The translations under genes were made by a program, and so were the position numbers. 64,000 nucleotides of DNA, from assembly GCA_900108205.1 (NCBI GenBank), contig FNUU01000012.1, forward strand, positions 18,678 to 82,677. The letters are read 5' to 3'. Position 1 is the stretch's first letter. Each line of letters starts with the position of its first letter. Under the pieces are notes generated by a model, which was given only the letters and a program-made list of their open reading frames with translations, ran no database searches and was not told the origin of the DNA. This stretch comes from Eubacterium ruminantium (GTDB lineage: Bacteria > Bacillota > Clostridia > Lachnospirales > Lachnospiraceae). This document shows positions 1 to 8,771 of the stretch, piece after piece.

Positions 1-696
1 CGAATGCAGCGCCCTGCATCGGGGATTCCCTGCATTTCCTGAAAAACTCGGTACATAGATACATACCTTCTTGCCTTCCGCCTCCGGATATAATCTGAAG
101 AATTTCTCTCTCAGCTTTTTATTGTTCTCTTCATCAAAATAGCTGTCTGTTCTTGCCATTCCCAGAGGTCTGAAAATGCTTTTCGGGAGCTTCAAAGCAT
201 TTGATATGTAAGGCGCAACCGACTTTGAACTTACAGAGAATATATCTACATTTGTCATCGGACTTTTATTATAGTAATCCGGTATATCCTCTTCACAGTC
301 ATAGCCCATCTTCTTAAGCAGTCCGCCGGAATGCCAGAGCTGAATCACTTTGGTTTCTTTCCTCTTCCTGCACGAAGCCACCGGAAGGAAATAATTTGAC
401 AGAAATACATATTCTGCCGTGGCATATTCCTTCATGAAGCTTTTGACATGCTCCTTCTTCTCTTTTACGGACATCCTGCCGTAATCTCTGCACATTATAA
501 TTATATCGTAGCCATAGGCAATAAGCCTGTCAGCCACTGGTTTCATATTCTCATCAAGCCCCTCGTGATGGCTGCCTGCAAAAATGATCTTTCCCTCTTC
601 CACCGGCTCTTTGGCATATTTTTTATATACCTCCGGCAGATACAGCTCCTGCAGTGCCATTTTCGAGTACTGCTTTATCACTCGTTTAACTGACAT
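1..696 (-). CDS. CDP-glycerol glycerophosphotransferase-like protein (C-terminus cut by window edge)
   Basis: The reading frame is open for 232 codons from an ATG at 696 to the window edge, so the C-terminus is missing. The translation has features of the Glyphos_transf family (TagB/TagF-like enzymes that use CDP-glycerol or a related donor to build teichoic-acid-like polymers). There is a QLWHS-GG-LLKKMG stretch where the family has QLWHG..LKK.G, followed by a SVSSKSVAP segment, a GMARTDSYF segment, and a YVPSFSGN motif resembling the family's YAPTFRGN. The usual WHG glycine is Ser here. No signal peptide is visible; these enzymes are peripheral on the cytoplasmic membrane face. The substrate cannot be told from the visible half. 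The ribosome binding site is weak (AAGGGAAA). Confidence 0.7.
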   Translation of the reverse strand, partial: MSVKRVIKQYSKMALQELYLPEVYKKYAKEPVEEGKIIFAGSHHEGLDENMKPVADRLIAYGYDIIIMCRDYGRMSVKEKKEHVKSFMKEYATAEYVFLSNYFLPVASCRKRKETKVIQLWHSGGLLKKMGYDCEEDIPDYYNKSPMTNVDIFSVSSKSVAPYISNALKLPKSIFRPLGMARTDSYFDEENNKKLREKFFRLYPEAEGKKVCIYVPSFSGNAGNPRCRALHS

Positions 697-809
697 CTAA
701 ACATTTTCCCTTACTGTTTTTTTCTTCCGATCATTAGGATTATTCATAAACACTCATATATCATAAATCCCATCCCGAACTATCACGAGGCTTATGGCTG
801 CAGTTTATT

Positions 810-839
810 TGGTATAGTCATTTTAAAATCGCTATACCA
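810..839. other. Inverted repeat between the TPR gene and the glycerophosphotransferase-like gene
   Basis: TGGTATAG and CTATACCA form an 8-bp inverted repeat around 14 bases that are themselves nearly self-complementary (ATTTTAAAAT). It lies 30 bp past the TPR stop codon and about 115 bp before the next minus-strand start. No strong T run follows, so it could be a weak terminator or an operator. Confidence 0.35.
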
Positions 840-868
840 GTCACAGCCTCTTGTTCCGGTGGGCAGTT

Positions 869-2086
869 TTACTCATTATTTATCATATCCTGAATATCAG
901 AATCGGAAATGCCATTTGTCGTCCCATCCCTGGTATCATTCTTCCCAGCATCCGTTGCTGTGGCATCTTCCTTGCCGGGACGTTTAAGGTTATTCTCATC
1001 TATCGTTTGCTGAAGTTTGCTGATTTCTTCTTCCATTCCGGCGATTTTTTCATCCTTATCGATTTCCCTGGATTTATATTCATCAATCGTCTTCTGGAGA
1101 GTATCATTTTCCTTCGAAAGATTATTCACTTCAGCATTCTTCGAAGCAAGCCTCTCGCTGTAATTTGCTTCAATCTTTGCGATATCCTTCTTATTATTCT
1201 TGTTATTCACCGGAACTATCAGAAGATAAAGTATCCCTATACCTATCAGTATACCCACAAACACATAAATATTTGAAAGCTTCGCCCGGCTGATCCTTCT
1301 GTATCTGCCGCTGAGGGTATTCTCCTTACGTGTCCTGTGCTCCGGCACCTCTATCTTACGGGCAGGCCTCTTTCCATCTCCTGTCTCCGTCTCTATTCCA
1401 TAATAATCCTCTTCAAGAAAATCCTCATCCGCCGCAGCATCGATATCCCTTACGATATCTCCTTCTGACTCACCCATTTCCCTCAGGAAATGAATTGCAA
1501 GAGGATTATTCTTATCTATTGCAAGCACTCTGGAAATGGTTTTCTTAGCCCTTCCCATACGTCCCTGTTCATTTTCAATAAGCCCCAGCAGAAGATATCC
1601 CTTGATAAAATGCTTATTCAGGGAAATGCATTTTCTGAGCTGAATCACCGCAAGATCAAAGGATCTGTCTCTCGCATAATCAAGTGCAAGATTGAACATT
1701 CTTGCAACATCATTTGCGTTCTCAAGAGCCTTCCTGTCTTCCTTTAACTCCTTAAGATAAGAGGCTGAAATATTATCCTTCGGCTGATAATTCACACTCA
1801 TTACCCAGTGATTGAGCGCTTCCACGATCTCACCGATTTCATAATAAATAAGCCCCAGAAGGCTGCGGGCCTGGATATTTCTCTTATCATATCTGAGTGA
1901 GGTTTTTAACGAATCTATCGCGCCGGAAAGATCACGCATTCTTGCCTTGTCCAGAGCAAGATTGTAATGATACAGGGATGTATTCGCAGCCTTGCGAAGA
2001 AACTCATCCGGCATCCTGCATTCGGTACAATAACCATTTGAACGAAGGGGCGCATTGCAATAGATGCATCGTTTTCTGATCGCCAT
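869..2086 (-). CDS. Zinc-ribbon/TPR protein with a transmembrane segment and coiled coil
   Basis: 405 residues. The N-terminus holds a zinc-ribbon-like CX2C-X9-CX2C cluster (Cys7, Cys10, Cys20, Cys23). A helical region with TPR-like repeats follows, about residues 35-215 (ALDKARMRDLSGAI, SLLGLIYYEIGEI, LALDYARDRSFDLA, GYLLLGLIENEQGR). An acidic linker leads to one hydrophobic segment near residues 274-292 (YVFVGILIGIGILYLLIV), then a coiled coil of about 70 residues and a polar Asp/Asn-rich tail. The likely topology is cytoplasmic TPR with an external coiled coil. The start overlaps the preceding 47-residue gene (its TAG abuts this ATG), so translation is probably coupled. I do not recognise a specific function; a scaffold or assembly role is inference. 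Confidence 0.7.
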   Translation of the reverse strand: MAIRKRCIYCNAPLRSNGYCTECRMPDEFLRKAANTSLYHYNLALDKARMRDLSGAIDSLKTSLRYDKRNIQARSLLGLIYYEIGEIVEALNHWVMSVNYQPKDNISASYLKELKEDRKALENANDVARMFNLALDYARDRSFDLAVIQLRKCISLNKHFIKGYLLLGLIENEQGRMGRAKKTISRVLAIDKNNPLAIHFLREMGESEGDIVRDIDAAADEDFLEEDYYGIETETGDGKRPARKIEVPEHRTRKENTLSGRYRRISRAKLSNIYVFVGILIGIGILYLLIVPVNNKNNKKDIAKIEANYSERLASKNAEVNNLSKENDTLQKTIDEYKSREIDKDEKIAGMEEEISKLQQTIDENNLKRPGKEDATATDAGKNDTRDGTTNGISDSDIQDMINNE

Positions 2087-2230
2087 CTATTTTACTCCTC
2101 TCAATTCCTTGGTCATTTCCATAACTATATCGGTTATGTCCTTCAGATCATTATTGTAAATAGCTTCTTCTGTCTGATCCACTTCATAACTCTTTGTGAA
2201 ATTTTTTATCTCTTCATCAAAATCAAGCAT
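2087..2230 (-). CDS. 47-residue acidic protein, coupled to the TPR gene
   Basis: An ATG at 2228-2230 preceded by GGAGTAAGCT opens a 47-codon frame whose TAG stop directly abuts the ATG of the TPR gene. The GAGGAG ribosome binding site for the TPR gene sits inside its last codons. The peptide starts MLDFDEEIKN and ends KELRGVK. It is acidic, probably helical, and has no membrane segment. The ribosome binding site and exact abutment argue for real translation. It could be a partner of the TPR protein or mainly a coupling leader; the family is unknown. Confidence 0.6.
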   Translation of the reverse strand: MLDFDEEIKNFTKSYEVDQTEEAIYNNDLKDITDIVMEMTKELRGVK

Positions 2231-2329
2231 AGCTTACTCCAATTTATAAATTTCTATCTAATATACTTATCGCAAGAAAACCGAGCAGGTATTCCGCTGA
2301 ACTGTTTAACCGATACACTGATTATCCCA

Positions 2330-2348
2330 CGGCATAGGATACCGTGTT
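2330..2348. other. Short hairpin downstream of folC
   Basis: CACGG and CCGTG pair around nine bases about 60 bp past the folC stop. There is no clear T run, so it is only a weak terminator candidate. The rest of the 178-bp gap up to the 47-residue gene shows nothing else that can be named. Confidence 0.25.
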
Positions 2349-2408
2349 GTCCGGAGAAACGTGCAATTTGCTTAGTTAATTTGTTATGTACAGTTATTAG
2401 CAATTGAT

Positions 2409-3773
2409 TTACCGGCTCTGCATATATGCCTTCACTTCTCCCGCAAGATACAGTGACCCCACAGAGAAAAGCAGTTCGTCATCATTAAGCGTATCAAGTG
2501 CACTATCCAGGCACTCCTTCAGATCGGGAATGCTGTGAATCGGAATATTTCTTCCTTCCGGAGTAAATTTCCTGAAAAGCTCCTTTACCACATCCACGCT
2601 TGTTTTTCTATAGGAATCAAATGTAGTTATGTAAACTTCCTCAAATATTCCGGCATTACAGAGCATCTCTATCATGGAAGTATAATCCTTATCACTGGAT
2701 ACTGCAAACATTAGTTTTACGCTTGCAGGTTTTTCCTTCTTAATGATGCTTCGCGCACCCTGAATGAACCTCGGTATGGCATCCTGGTTATGCGCACCGT
2801 CTATTATAACATTTTTTCTGAGTTTTTCCATACGTGCCGGCATGTTAAAGGCTTGAAGAGCTTTAACCATGATTTTATCATTATTATGTGATAATATATT
2901 GTTTTTCTCATTAAAGATTTCTAAAGCTTTCAAAGCTGCTGTTGCATTTTCCTGCTGATAAATGATATCAAATGCCGGATTTATCAGTCTGCCCTGCTCT
3001 ATCCACTTTGTGAGTCTGCTGTCGACTCTGTCAACAATAGTCAGCGGAGCATCAAGAGCTTCCGCACGTTCCTTTATAACCTGAGCTGCACGATGTTTCA
3101 AATCCTCTGCTGTCCGGTCTCCCTCAGGAGCACACGTATTGTGTACAACCGGAATACCGTTTTTTATGATCCCGGCCTTCTCGAAGGCTATCTTTTCAAC
3201 CGTATCTCCCAGGTACTGCATATGATCCATGCCGATAGATGTGATGACTGAAACCTCCGGCGTTATGATATTTGTAGCATCCAGCCTTCCGCCCATACCG
3301 GTTTCATAGACTACAGCGTCTGCACCGATCTTTTCAAAATATACTGCTGCAATAGCGAATATGAACTCAAAAAATGACGGATGTCTAAGATCATTTTCTA
3401 CTATGACCTTCATAACTGTTCTGAAGCATGCGATGAAATCCTCATCAGAAATATACTGTCCGTCCAGAGCAATCCTCTCATTTATCCGAACCAGATGAGG
3501 TGATGTAAATGAACCTGTACGCAGTCCTGCTTCTGTCAGCATGCAGCGAAGCATTTCCGTGGTGGAACCCTTGCCGTTTGTTCCTGCGACATGAATTGAT
3601 AACGGCTTATCCTGTGGATTTCCGAGCAATTCCATCAGATGTCTCAGATCCTCTGTACCGATCTTCTCGGCAAATTTGGGAATAGCAAGAATATATTCCG
3701 TTACCTCTCTGATATCTATTTTTCTATTATCATCTGCTATCTCATCTATTGTCAGTATATTTTTCTCTGCCAT
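2409..3773 (-). CDS. folC: Bifunctional folylpolyglutamate synthase / dihydrofolate synthase
   Basis: About 454 residues in the Mur-ligase-like fold. It carries the ATP-binding loop HVAGTNGKGST, a SFTSPHL motif, the YETGMGGRLDATN segment, a SIGMDHMQYLG segment with the family's GxDH, and a DGAHN motif in the C-terminal domain. These define FolC, which adds glutamate to dihydropteroate and folates in the cytoplasm. I prefer the ATG at 3773; an in-frame TTG at 3785 is possible and has a slightly better AGGG upstream. The gene follows queF by 10-23 bp depending on the start, so the two are probably cotranscribed. The pairing is chemically sensible, since folate and queuosine synthesis both draw on GTP-derived pterins. 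Confidence 0.93.
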   Translation of the reverse strand: MAEKNILTIDEIADDNRKIDIREVTEYILAIPKFAEKIGTEDLRHLMELLGNPQDKPLSIHVAGTNGKGSTTEMLRCMLTEAGLRTGSFTSPHLVRINERIALDGQYISDEDFIACFRTVMKVIVENDLRHPSFFEFIFAIAAVYFEKIGADAVVYETGMGGRLDATNIITPEVSVITSIGMDHMQYLGDTVEKIAFEKAGIIKNGIPVVHNTCAPEGDRTAEDLKHRAAQVIKERAEALDAPLTIVDRVDSRLTKWIEQGRLINPAFDIIYQQENATAALKALEIFNEKNNILSHNNDKIMVKALQAFNMPARMEKLRKNVIIDGAHNQDAIPRFIQGARSIIKKEKPASVKLMFAVSSDKDYTSMIEMLCNAGIFEEVYITTFDSYRKTSVDVVKELFRKFTPEGRNIPIHSIPDLKECLDSALDTLNDDELLFSVGSLYLAGEVKAYMQSR

Positions 3774-3796
3774 TGTTCTGTCCAAATCCCATAACC

Positions 3797-4291
3797 CTAC
3801 CTGTTATCCACTTTCTCCGGATACATATCATGCTGTGTCAGGCGCTCCCATGCAACATTTTCCCACTTTGTTCCCGGTCTTCCGTAATTGCAGTACGGAT
3901 CGATGGAAATTCCTCCTCGCGGAGTAAATTTACCCCAGACCTCGATATACTTCGGATCCATAAGCTTGATCAGATCCTTCATAATTTTATTTACGCAGTC
4001 CTCATGAAAATCACCATGATTGCGAAAACTGAAAAGATATAATTTGAGTGATTTACTCTCCACCATTTTTACATCCGGTACATAAGAAATATAAATCGTT
4101 GCAAAATCCGGCTGGCCTGTTATAGGACAAAGGCTGGTGAATTCCGGACAGTTGAACTTTACAAAATAATCATTATCCTGATGTTTATTTACAAAGGTCT
4201 CAAGCATTTCCGGTGCATAATCCGTCGGATATTTTACTCCGTTTTGGCCAAGCAGTGAGATACCTTCTCTTTCTTCTTCATTTCTGGACAT
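3797..4291 (-). CDS. queF: NADPH-dependent 7-cyano-7-deazaguanine (preQ0) reductase
   Basis: 164 residues, the normal size for short (type I) QueF. The catalytic Cys55 lies in [14 protein letters not shown], with Asp62 and Glu97 (in [20 protein letters not shown]) at the family's conserved positions. The enzyme reduces preQ0 to preQ1 in queuosine tRNA modification. A GGAGGA ribosome binding site precedes the ATG. It is the first gene of a queF-folC unit. Its leader holds a perfect inverted repeat at 4314-4328. I looked for a preQ1 riboswitch in the leader and did not see the consensus. Confidence 0.95.
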   Translation of the reverse strand: MSRNEEEREGISLLGQNGVKYPTDYAPEMLETFVNKHQDNDYFVKFNCPEFTSLCPITGQPDFATIYISYVPDVKMVESKSLKLYLFSFRNHGDFHEDCVNKIMKDLIKLMDPKYIEVWGKFTPRGGISIDPYCNYGRPGTKWENVAWERLTQHDMYPEKVDNR

Positions 4292-4313
4292 TATTAATCC
4301 TCCATTTTTTGCA

Positions 4314-4328
4314 GTGTCAGTTTGACAC
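4314..4328. promoter_or_regulatory. GTGTCA-N3-TGACAC inverted repeat in the queF leader
   Basis: A perfect 6-bp inverted repeat with a 3-base spacer, centred about 30 bp upstream of the queF ATG and about 50 bp from the -35 box of the divergent PRTase-like gene. Its length and symmetry suit a dimeric repressor site. The regulator is unknown. Confidence 0.4.
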
Positions 4329-4367
4329 CAAATATTTTTTGCATATATCTTACCACATTTTTACTAC

Positions 4368-4396
4368 TTGTCATACACCCAAAATAAAGTTATACT
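4368..4396 (+). promoter_or_regulatory. Sigma-A-type promoter for the PRTase-like gene
   Basis: TTGTCA (4368-4373) and TATACT (4391-4396) are separated by exactly 17 bp and face the plus-strand gene at 4507. The predicted transcript starts near 4403, so its leader begins with the hairpin repeat at 4408-4464. Confidence 0.65.
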
Positions 4397-4407
4397 ATTA
4401 TTGTATA

Positions 4408-4464
4408 TTATCCGAAGAAAAACAAGCTATCGCGAAACAAGTATTTGTTTTTCTTGATAAGATA
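4408..4464 (+). repeat. Dispersed hairpin repeat, copy A (third hairpin only)
   Basis: AAGAAAAACAA pairs with TTGTTTTTCTT across a short loop and is followed by GATAAGATA. It matches the long third hairpin of the repeat family seen at 29160, 33876, 35624, 35741 and 48082. This copy lies in the 5' leader of the PRTase-like gene, between the promoter and the ribosome binding site. Confidence 0.6.
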
Positions 4465-4506
4465 AATGTATATTATGTGAAGAATAATAGTATTGGAGGG
4501 TATTTT

Positions 4507-5142
4507 ATGCAGACATATAAGATAAGATCACAGTATAATAATTTAATCAATCTCAAAGTGACACCGGGACATTTTGCTACCTCGTCATCTCACATCAATT
4601 ACTTCATCGACCTTACCACACTTAAGGCAAGAACCAGTGAAGCAAAGGCTGTTGCAAAGTCTATGAGTACAGATTATATCGCATCAACCATCGTTGACAC
4701 CATCATTTGTATGGATGGTACCGATGTAATAGGTGCTTATCTTGCAGACGACCTTACAAATTCGGGAATTCATTCCATGAACGCTCACGGAAGTATATAT
4801 GTTATTGAGCCTGAGCAGAATTCCATGGGTCAGCTTACATTCAAAGATAATGTAATCCCTATGGTCAATAAGAAGCATATTCTTCTCCTTCTTGCCACTG
4901 CTACAACAGGTCGTACTATCGAGAAGGCTCTGGAATGTATCGAGTATTACGGCGGTATAGTTGAAGGAATCTCAGCAATATTTACTGCTACGGATGATGT
5001 AGACGGTCATCACATAAATGGTATTTTCCACGCAAAGGATATCGAAAATTATAATTCATATTCTTCTCATGATTGTCCGCTTTGCAACGGAAATATCAAG
5101 CTTAACGGAATTGTTTCATCAAATGGATTTACTATGATATAA
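4507..5142 (+). CDS. Orotate phosphoribosyltransferase-like protein
   Basis: 211 residues starting at the ATG preceded by GGAGGGTATTTT; the frame is open further upstream but without a better start. The translation has a PRTase-like layout: a DTIICMDGTDVIGAYLADDL segment, a central beta strand, then LLLLATATTGRTIEKAL, resembling the PRPP-binding loop followed by the GxTxxxAL segment of orotate PRTases. The usual two acidic residues of the PRPP loop are replaced by Ala-Thr-Ala, so catalysis is uncertain. The C-terminus has a CPLC pair that could be half of a metal site. The gene stands alone on the plus strand with its own promoter and a bidirectional terminator. I am fairly sure of the fold and not of the substrate. 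Confidence 0.7.
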   Translation: MQTYKIRSQYNNLINLKVTPGHFATSSSHINYFIDLTTLKARTSEAKAVAKSMSTDYIASTIVDTIICMDGTDVIGAYLADDLTNSGIHSMNAHGSIYVIEPEQNSMGQLTFKDNVIPMVNKKHILLLLATATTGRTIEKALECIEYYGGIVEGISAIFTATDDVDGHHINGIFHAKDIENYNSYSSHDCPLCNGNIKLNGIVSSNGFTMI

Positions 5143-5151
5143 GCATAAAGA

Positions 5152-5175
5152 AAAGGCCGTGTTGAACACGACCTT
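5152..5175. terminator. Bidirectional terminator between convergent genes
   Basis: AAAGGCCGTGT and ACACGACCTTT form a stem with one mismatch around a 2-3 base loop, flanked by A and T tracts. It follows the stop of the plus-strand PRTase-like gene and also faces the 1138-residue gene from the other side. Confidence 0.75.
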
Positions 5176-5189
5176 TGTCTTCACTCTGA

Positions 5190-5210
5190 GGGGCCTGTAA
5201 AACAGGCCCC
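5190..5210. terminator. GC-rich hairpin downstream of the 1138-residue gene
   Basis: GGGGCCTGT-AAA-ACAGGCCCC is a perfect 9-bp stem with a triloop, 24 bp past the minus-strand stop at 5234. Together with the hairpin at 5152 it insulates the two convergent genes. Confidence 0.65.
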
Positions 5211-5233
5211 CGACTCTCACTTATGATCAAATA

Positions 5234-8200
5234 TTATTTTTTCGGAGCTTCGACATTTTTATTCTTAGTCGGTGAAGTTTTTACTCTGTCTTTCTGCATT
5301 GCAGTGTTTGCAGCGTTATATTTCTGAGTGAATTTTGCAAGATCCTCGAAGTTTTTAGCCGCACCGTCATGCCTTGCATCAAGTGACTTCTTAAGATCGA
5401 CAACAAGCTTTGTCGTTCTGTATTTAAGTCCCTCAGTGCTGTTCGTAAGAACCGAAATAGCATTGAGTGCAGTTACAGCTCGCGGATTCTTCTCAACATC
5501 AAGCTTGTTTATGCCCTTGCTTTCAAAATATTCCATCGAAGCATTAAATATCTTTACATTTGCTGTTCTGATCTCTGTATCAAGTTCTTCCTTGGAAAGA
5601 TTCTTATCCTTGAGAGCCGCCGCTTCCTGGATCAATGCATTCAGCCTGCGGTACTGCTTACCATGGCCTGACGTGGTCGGAAGATTATCAGCAAGCTTCT
5701 TCAAGTCTTCAAAATACTTTTCTCTCTTATCCGGCTTTACATTATACATGGTATCTCTCAGAGAATTAAGACCTTTGGTCAGATTTTCCGAATTACTGAG
5801 TATATTTATAAGCTGTTCCGGATTACCCTTCAGAGCGTCCAAAGAATAAATCTCTTTGCATTTTTTAGCCATCTCATGTATTTTGCCAATATCAAACATT
5901 CCGCCATTGTTGTATAGTATTACGGCACCCATACATTTTGCAAGATTATCTACCATCTCATCAGGAGTTTTACCCATTCTGATGCCGGTATGAAGTTTAA
6001 CATACGAACCGAATGTAACACCCATCTTCTTATTCTTGCTTCCAAGCAGCTTATGAAGCTTCTCATCATTTACAGCCGCACTGGCCTTCGCTTCAGCGCG
6101 AGGGTCATCCTTAAGGATAGCCCCGATATAATCAGTCTTCTTGTTAAGCATATCACGATAAGCACCATTCAGTTCATTCTTGCCGGTGATACCGATTGGT
6201 TTATCGCCGTACAGGAAGGCATTCATTGTATTTAACTGATCTTTTTCGAAATGAATCCTTACCTTCTTAATCTTCTCGGCCGCTTCACCTTTCTTCCAAT
6301 TGGCAACTATCTTGTCCTTTTCCTTCTCCTTCTTCAGCATATCGGTCATAACCGTAGTAAACGCCTTGGATCCGAGATCAAAAAGCATTTTTTCCTCTGC
6401 CGACAGATTCTGCAGAACCTTATTTGTTCCACGGGCTTTATGGATTTTTATAAAGCTGTCATATATACCCCTTGTTAACTGGTCCTTTAAATACTCAGCA
6501 TCCGCATTTTTATAGATTGCCATGTCAATAAGCTTCTTCTTGAGCACCTCCGGTTTCTGGAGCTGTGTCTGTTCTTCTTTAGTAAAGCCAAGATTATTGT
6601 AAGCCTGCTCATAGGTCATATTCGGATCATACTTAAGCTTGGCCAAAAATACATTCTGAAATACCTCCTCAGAAAGAACATCCGAACGAATATGACTTTC
6701 TGCTTCCGCAAGGTCAAACACACCCGCCTCACTGGCAACTACCAGCGCTTTATCATATTTATATTCTCCATCTATATTGTCATGGACAGCCTTGAAATTC
6801 TTGCCGGTCAGTACCATTGCCTTAGCCTGAGCGATCATCATCTTCTCAAACATAGGCTCAATGTCCTTATCGGTAAAAGATTTTCCGGCAAACCTTTTCG
6901 TCAGACTGCCGATAAATTCATTTTCAAATTCATTTGCATTGTCATAGCTCTTTATATCGCGGAATTCTTCTATCTTTTTACCGTCGCCCTCCATTCTGTC
7001 AAGGCGAATATTTCTGGCCTTGTATATCATGGCATACATATATTTATCCGCAAGCGTACCCTGGCTGGAATAACCATTGCTTATTCCGGCTTCATTCTCA
7101 GAAAGCTCTTCTTTTGCTTCATGTACCTGCACATTTACAGCTTTTCCGGCAGCATCCCCTTCATTAACAGGCGCCTTTACTTCTTCAGCATTATTTAAAA
7201 TATTCTCTTCGTTTACAGGCGCCTTTACTTCCTCAACAGCGGCGACAACCTGGTCATTTTCCAAAATAACCCATTCATCTTTTACAGCCTGTTCTTCCTT
7301 CGGTGCCTCAACCTTAATATCTTCCTTCTTCGGAGGATTGTATTTAACACCATCATAAAGCTTATATTTTCTTCGATTTGGTTTAAGATTCTTGACCTCT
7401 TCAATGAAGTTCATGTTCCAATCCACACCATTTGAAACATGATGTAGTGTCGTAAAGTTGTCAAGCTTTATACCGGTATGCGACTTAGCAAAATCATCAA
7501 CAAGCTTGATAACCTGAGCCTTATCATCAGGAGTAACAACCTTTTTATCCCAAATCTGCGCCTTCAATGCCGCAACATCCTTCGCAAAATTATCGAGTTT
7601 TATTCTGTTCGATGCCTCGGAATCAACAGCCTTCCTGGCATCTGAATAGCCCTCCAGCTCATGGTCTTCCAGCTTTGCCCAATCATCCTTATGGATTTCT
7701 ACCGTATTTCTATAGCGTTCCATCTTGGTATTGAACTCTTCTTCATTTTTATTATGGTATGCTTCAATATATCCGATCGCACCAAGAAGAGTCAGCTCAT
7801 CCTGCGACCAGCCGTTCTCAATAGCCTTGATCTGCCATCTTAATACATTTACAGTTTCAAATGCACTTCGTCTATTCTCATGCTTGCCCGTGATATGTCC
7901 AAGTTCATTATTTAAATACTTGTCATACTGACAATTATCCTCTATTGCATACAGTTTATCAAAAGCATCAACCACTTTCTGCTGCTTATCTCTAAGCTCA
8001 GCGAGAAAAGCTCTTTCGTTTTTTGCATTCCAGCCATTTTTGTTATTCTTCTGGCGGGTGAATTCCATTTTTTCAAGCTCAATGTAGCCCTTATAATACT
8101 CCATAAGCGGTTCGTAAAGGCCCGTCGGCTCACCTGTCTCCGGATCCGTTTCCTGCTGAAGATTCTTCTTTATTTCGTTATGATCCTTAGTCAGATCCGG

Positions 8201-8650
8201 GGCTCCTGCAAATTGATTCAGATTCGAAAGATATTGGCTCTCGAATCGCGCCTCCATAATATTTCCATCCGTTGTAGTCTCATGAGCATAGAAATCATAT
8301 ATCGGGAGGAACGGATCATTATTCTTTGCTTTTTCATCCCTGTCCTCCTCGATCAGTTTTTTCATGGTTTCCATAAGTTCAACGCCAAGCTTATCGGCAT
8401 TAGAACTCTCCATTTTCTGGGTAAACTTTTCAAGACCTCCAAGACGGCTTTTCGGAACATCAGCGGTAGCCGAGAATAGCTTTGACATAGACCTGTACTC
8501 GTCCATCTTATCCTGAAACGCACCGAGTTCCTCCGGCGACATCTTACTCATATACAAAGTAATATTATTCGTGAATACCTTTTCAACAGCATAAGCAAGT
8601 GCGCTTTCTCCATATTTCTTGTTTTTTCTTAAATCTTTAAAGTTCGGCAT
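5234..8650 (-). CDS. Very large helical orphan protein, 1138 residues
   Basis: The start is the ATG at 8650 (MPNFKDLRK), preceded by AAGGAGGAGGAAACA; a longer frame upstream lacks a ribosome binding site. The protein is soluble, highly charged and predicted mostly helical, with no signal peptide, membrane segment or recognised motif. Residues about 1-440 and 540-1138 look like two helical blocks. They are joined by a low-complexity Glu/Val/Asn linker in which the motif EEVKAPVNE occurs twice. The N-terminal block has many coiled-coil-like stretches. It is monocistronic, with its own promoter and strong terminators. I do not recognise the family. The size and linker suggest a structural or multi-partner protein, but that is inference. 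Confidence 0.8.
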   Translation of the reverse strand: MPNFKDLRKNKKYGESALAYAVEKVFTNNITLYMSKMSPEELGAFQDKMDEYRSMSKLFSATADVPKSRLGGLEKFTQKMESSNADKLGVELMETMKKLIEEDRDEKAKNNDPFLPIYDFYAHETTTDGNIMEARFESQYLSNLNQFAGAPDLTKDHNEIKKNLQQETDPETGEPTGLYEPLMEYYKGYIELEKMEFTRQKNNKNGWNAKNERAFLAELRDKQQKVVDAFDKLYAIEDNCQYDKYLNNELGHITGKHENRRSAFETVNVLRWQIKAIENGWSQDELTLLGAIGYIEAYHNKNEEEFNTKMERYRNTVEIHKDDWAKLEDHELEGYSDARKAVDSEASNRIKLDNFAKDVAALKAQIWDKKVVTPDDKAQVIKLVDDFAKSHTGIKLDNFTTLHHVSNGVDWNMNFIEEVKNLKPNRRKYKLYDGVKYNPPKKEDIKVEAPKEEQAVKDEWVILENDQVVAAVEEVKAPVNEENILNNAEEVKAPVNEGDAAGKAVNVQVHEAKEELSENEAGISNGYSSQGTLADKYMYAMIYKARNIRLDRMEGDGKKIEEFRDIKSYDNANEFENEFIGSLTKRFAGKSFTDKDIEPMFEKMMIAQAKAMVLTGKNFKAVHDNIDGEYKYDKALVVASEAGVFDLAEAESHIRSDVLSEEVFQNVFLAKLKYDPNMTYEQAYNNLGFTKEEQTQLQKPEVLKKKLIDMAIYKNADAEYLKDQLTRGIYDSFIKIHKARGTNKVLQNLSAEEKMLFDLGSKAFTTVMTDMLKKEKEKDKIVANWKKGEAAEKIKKVRIHFEKDQLNTMNAFLYGDKPIGITGKNELNGAYRDMLNKKTDYIGAILKDDPRAEAKASAAVNDEKLHKLLGSKNKKMGVTFGSYVKLHTGIRMGKTPDEMVDNLAKCMGAVILYNNGGMFDIGKIHEMAKKCKEIYSLDALKGNPEQLINILSNSENLTKGLNSLRDTMYNVKPDKREKYFEDLKKLADNLPTTSGHGKQYRRLNALIQEAAALKDKNLSKEELDTEIRTANVKIFNASMEYFESKGINKLDVEKNPRAVTALNAISVLTNSTEGLKYRTTKLVVDLKKSLDARHDGAAKNFEDLAKFTQKYNAANTAMQKDRVKTSPTKNKNVEAPKK

Positions 8651-8771
8651 ATTGTTTCCTCCTCCTTGACGGACCATACTTCATCCCATTCGTAACAAAT
8701 ATACTGTCTGTATTTAACGCCCGTTCTTATTCTCTGTTTTATCGTATCTTTTATACATTTACTGTTTGATT

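Noticed and set aside
4292..4507. Possible preQ1 riboswitch before queF
   Set aside because: The short pseudoknot consensus with its A-rich tail is not seen; only an operator-like inverted repeat is present.
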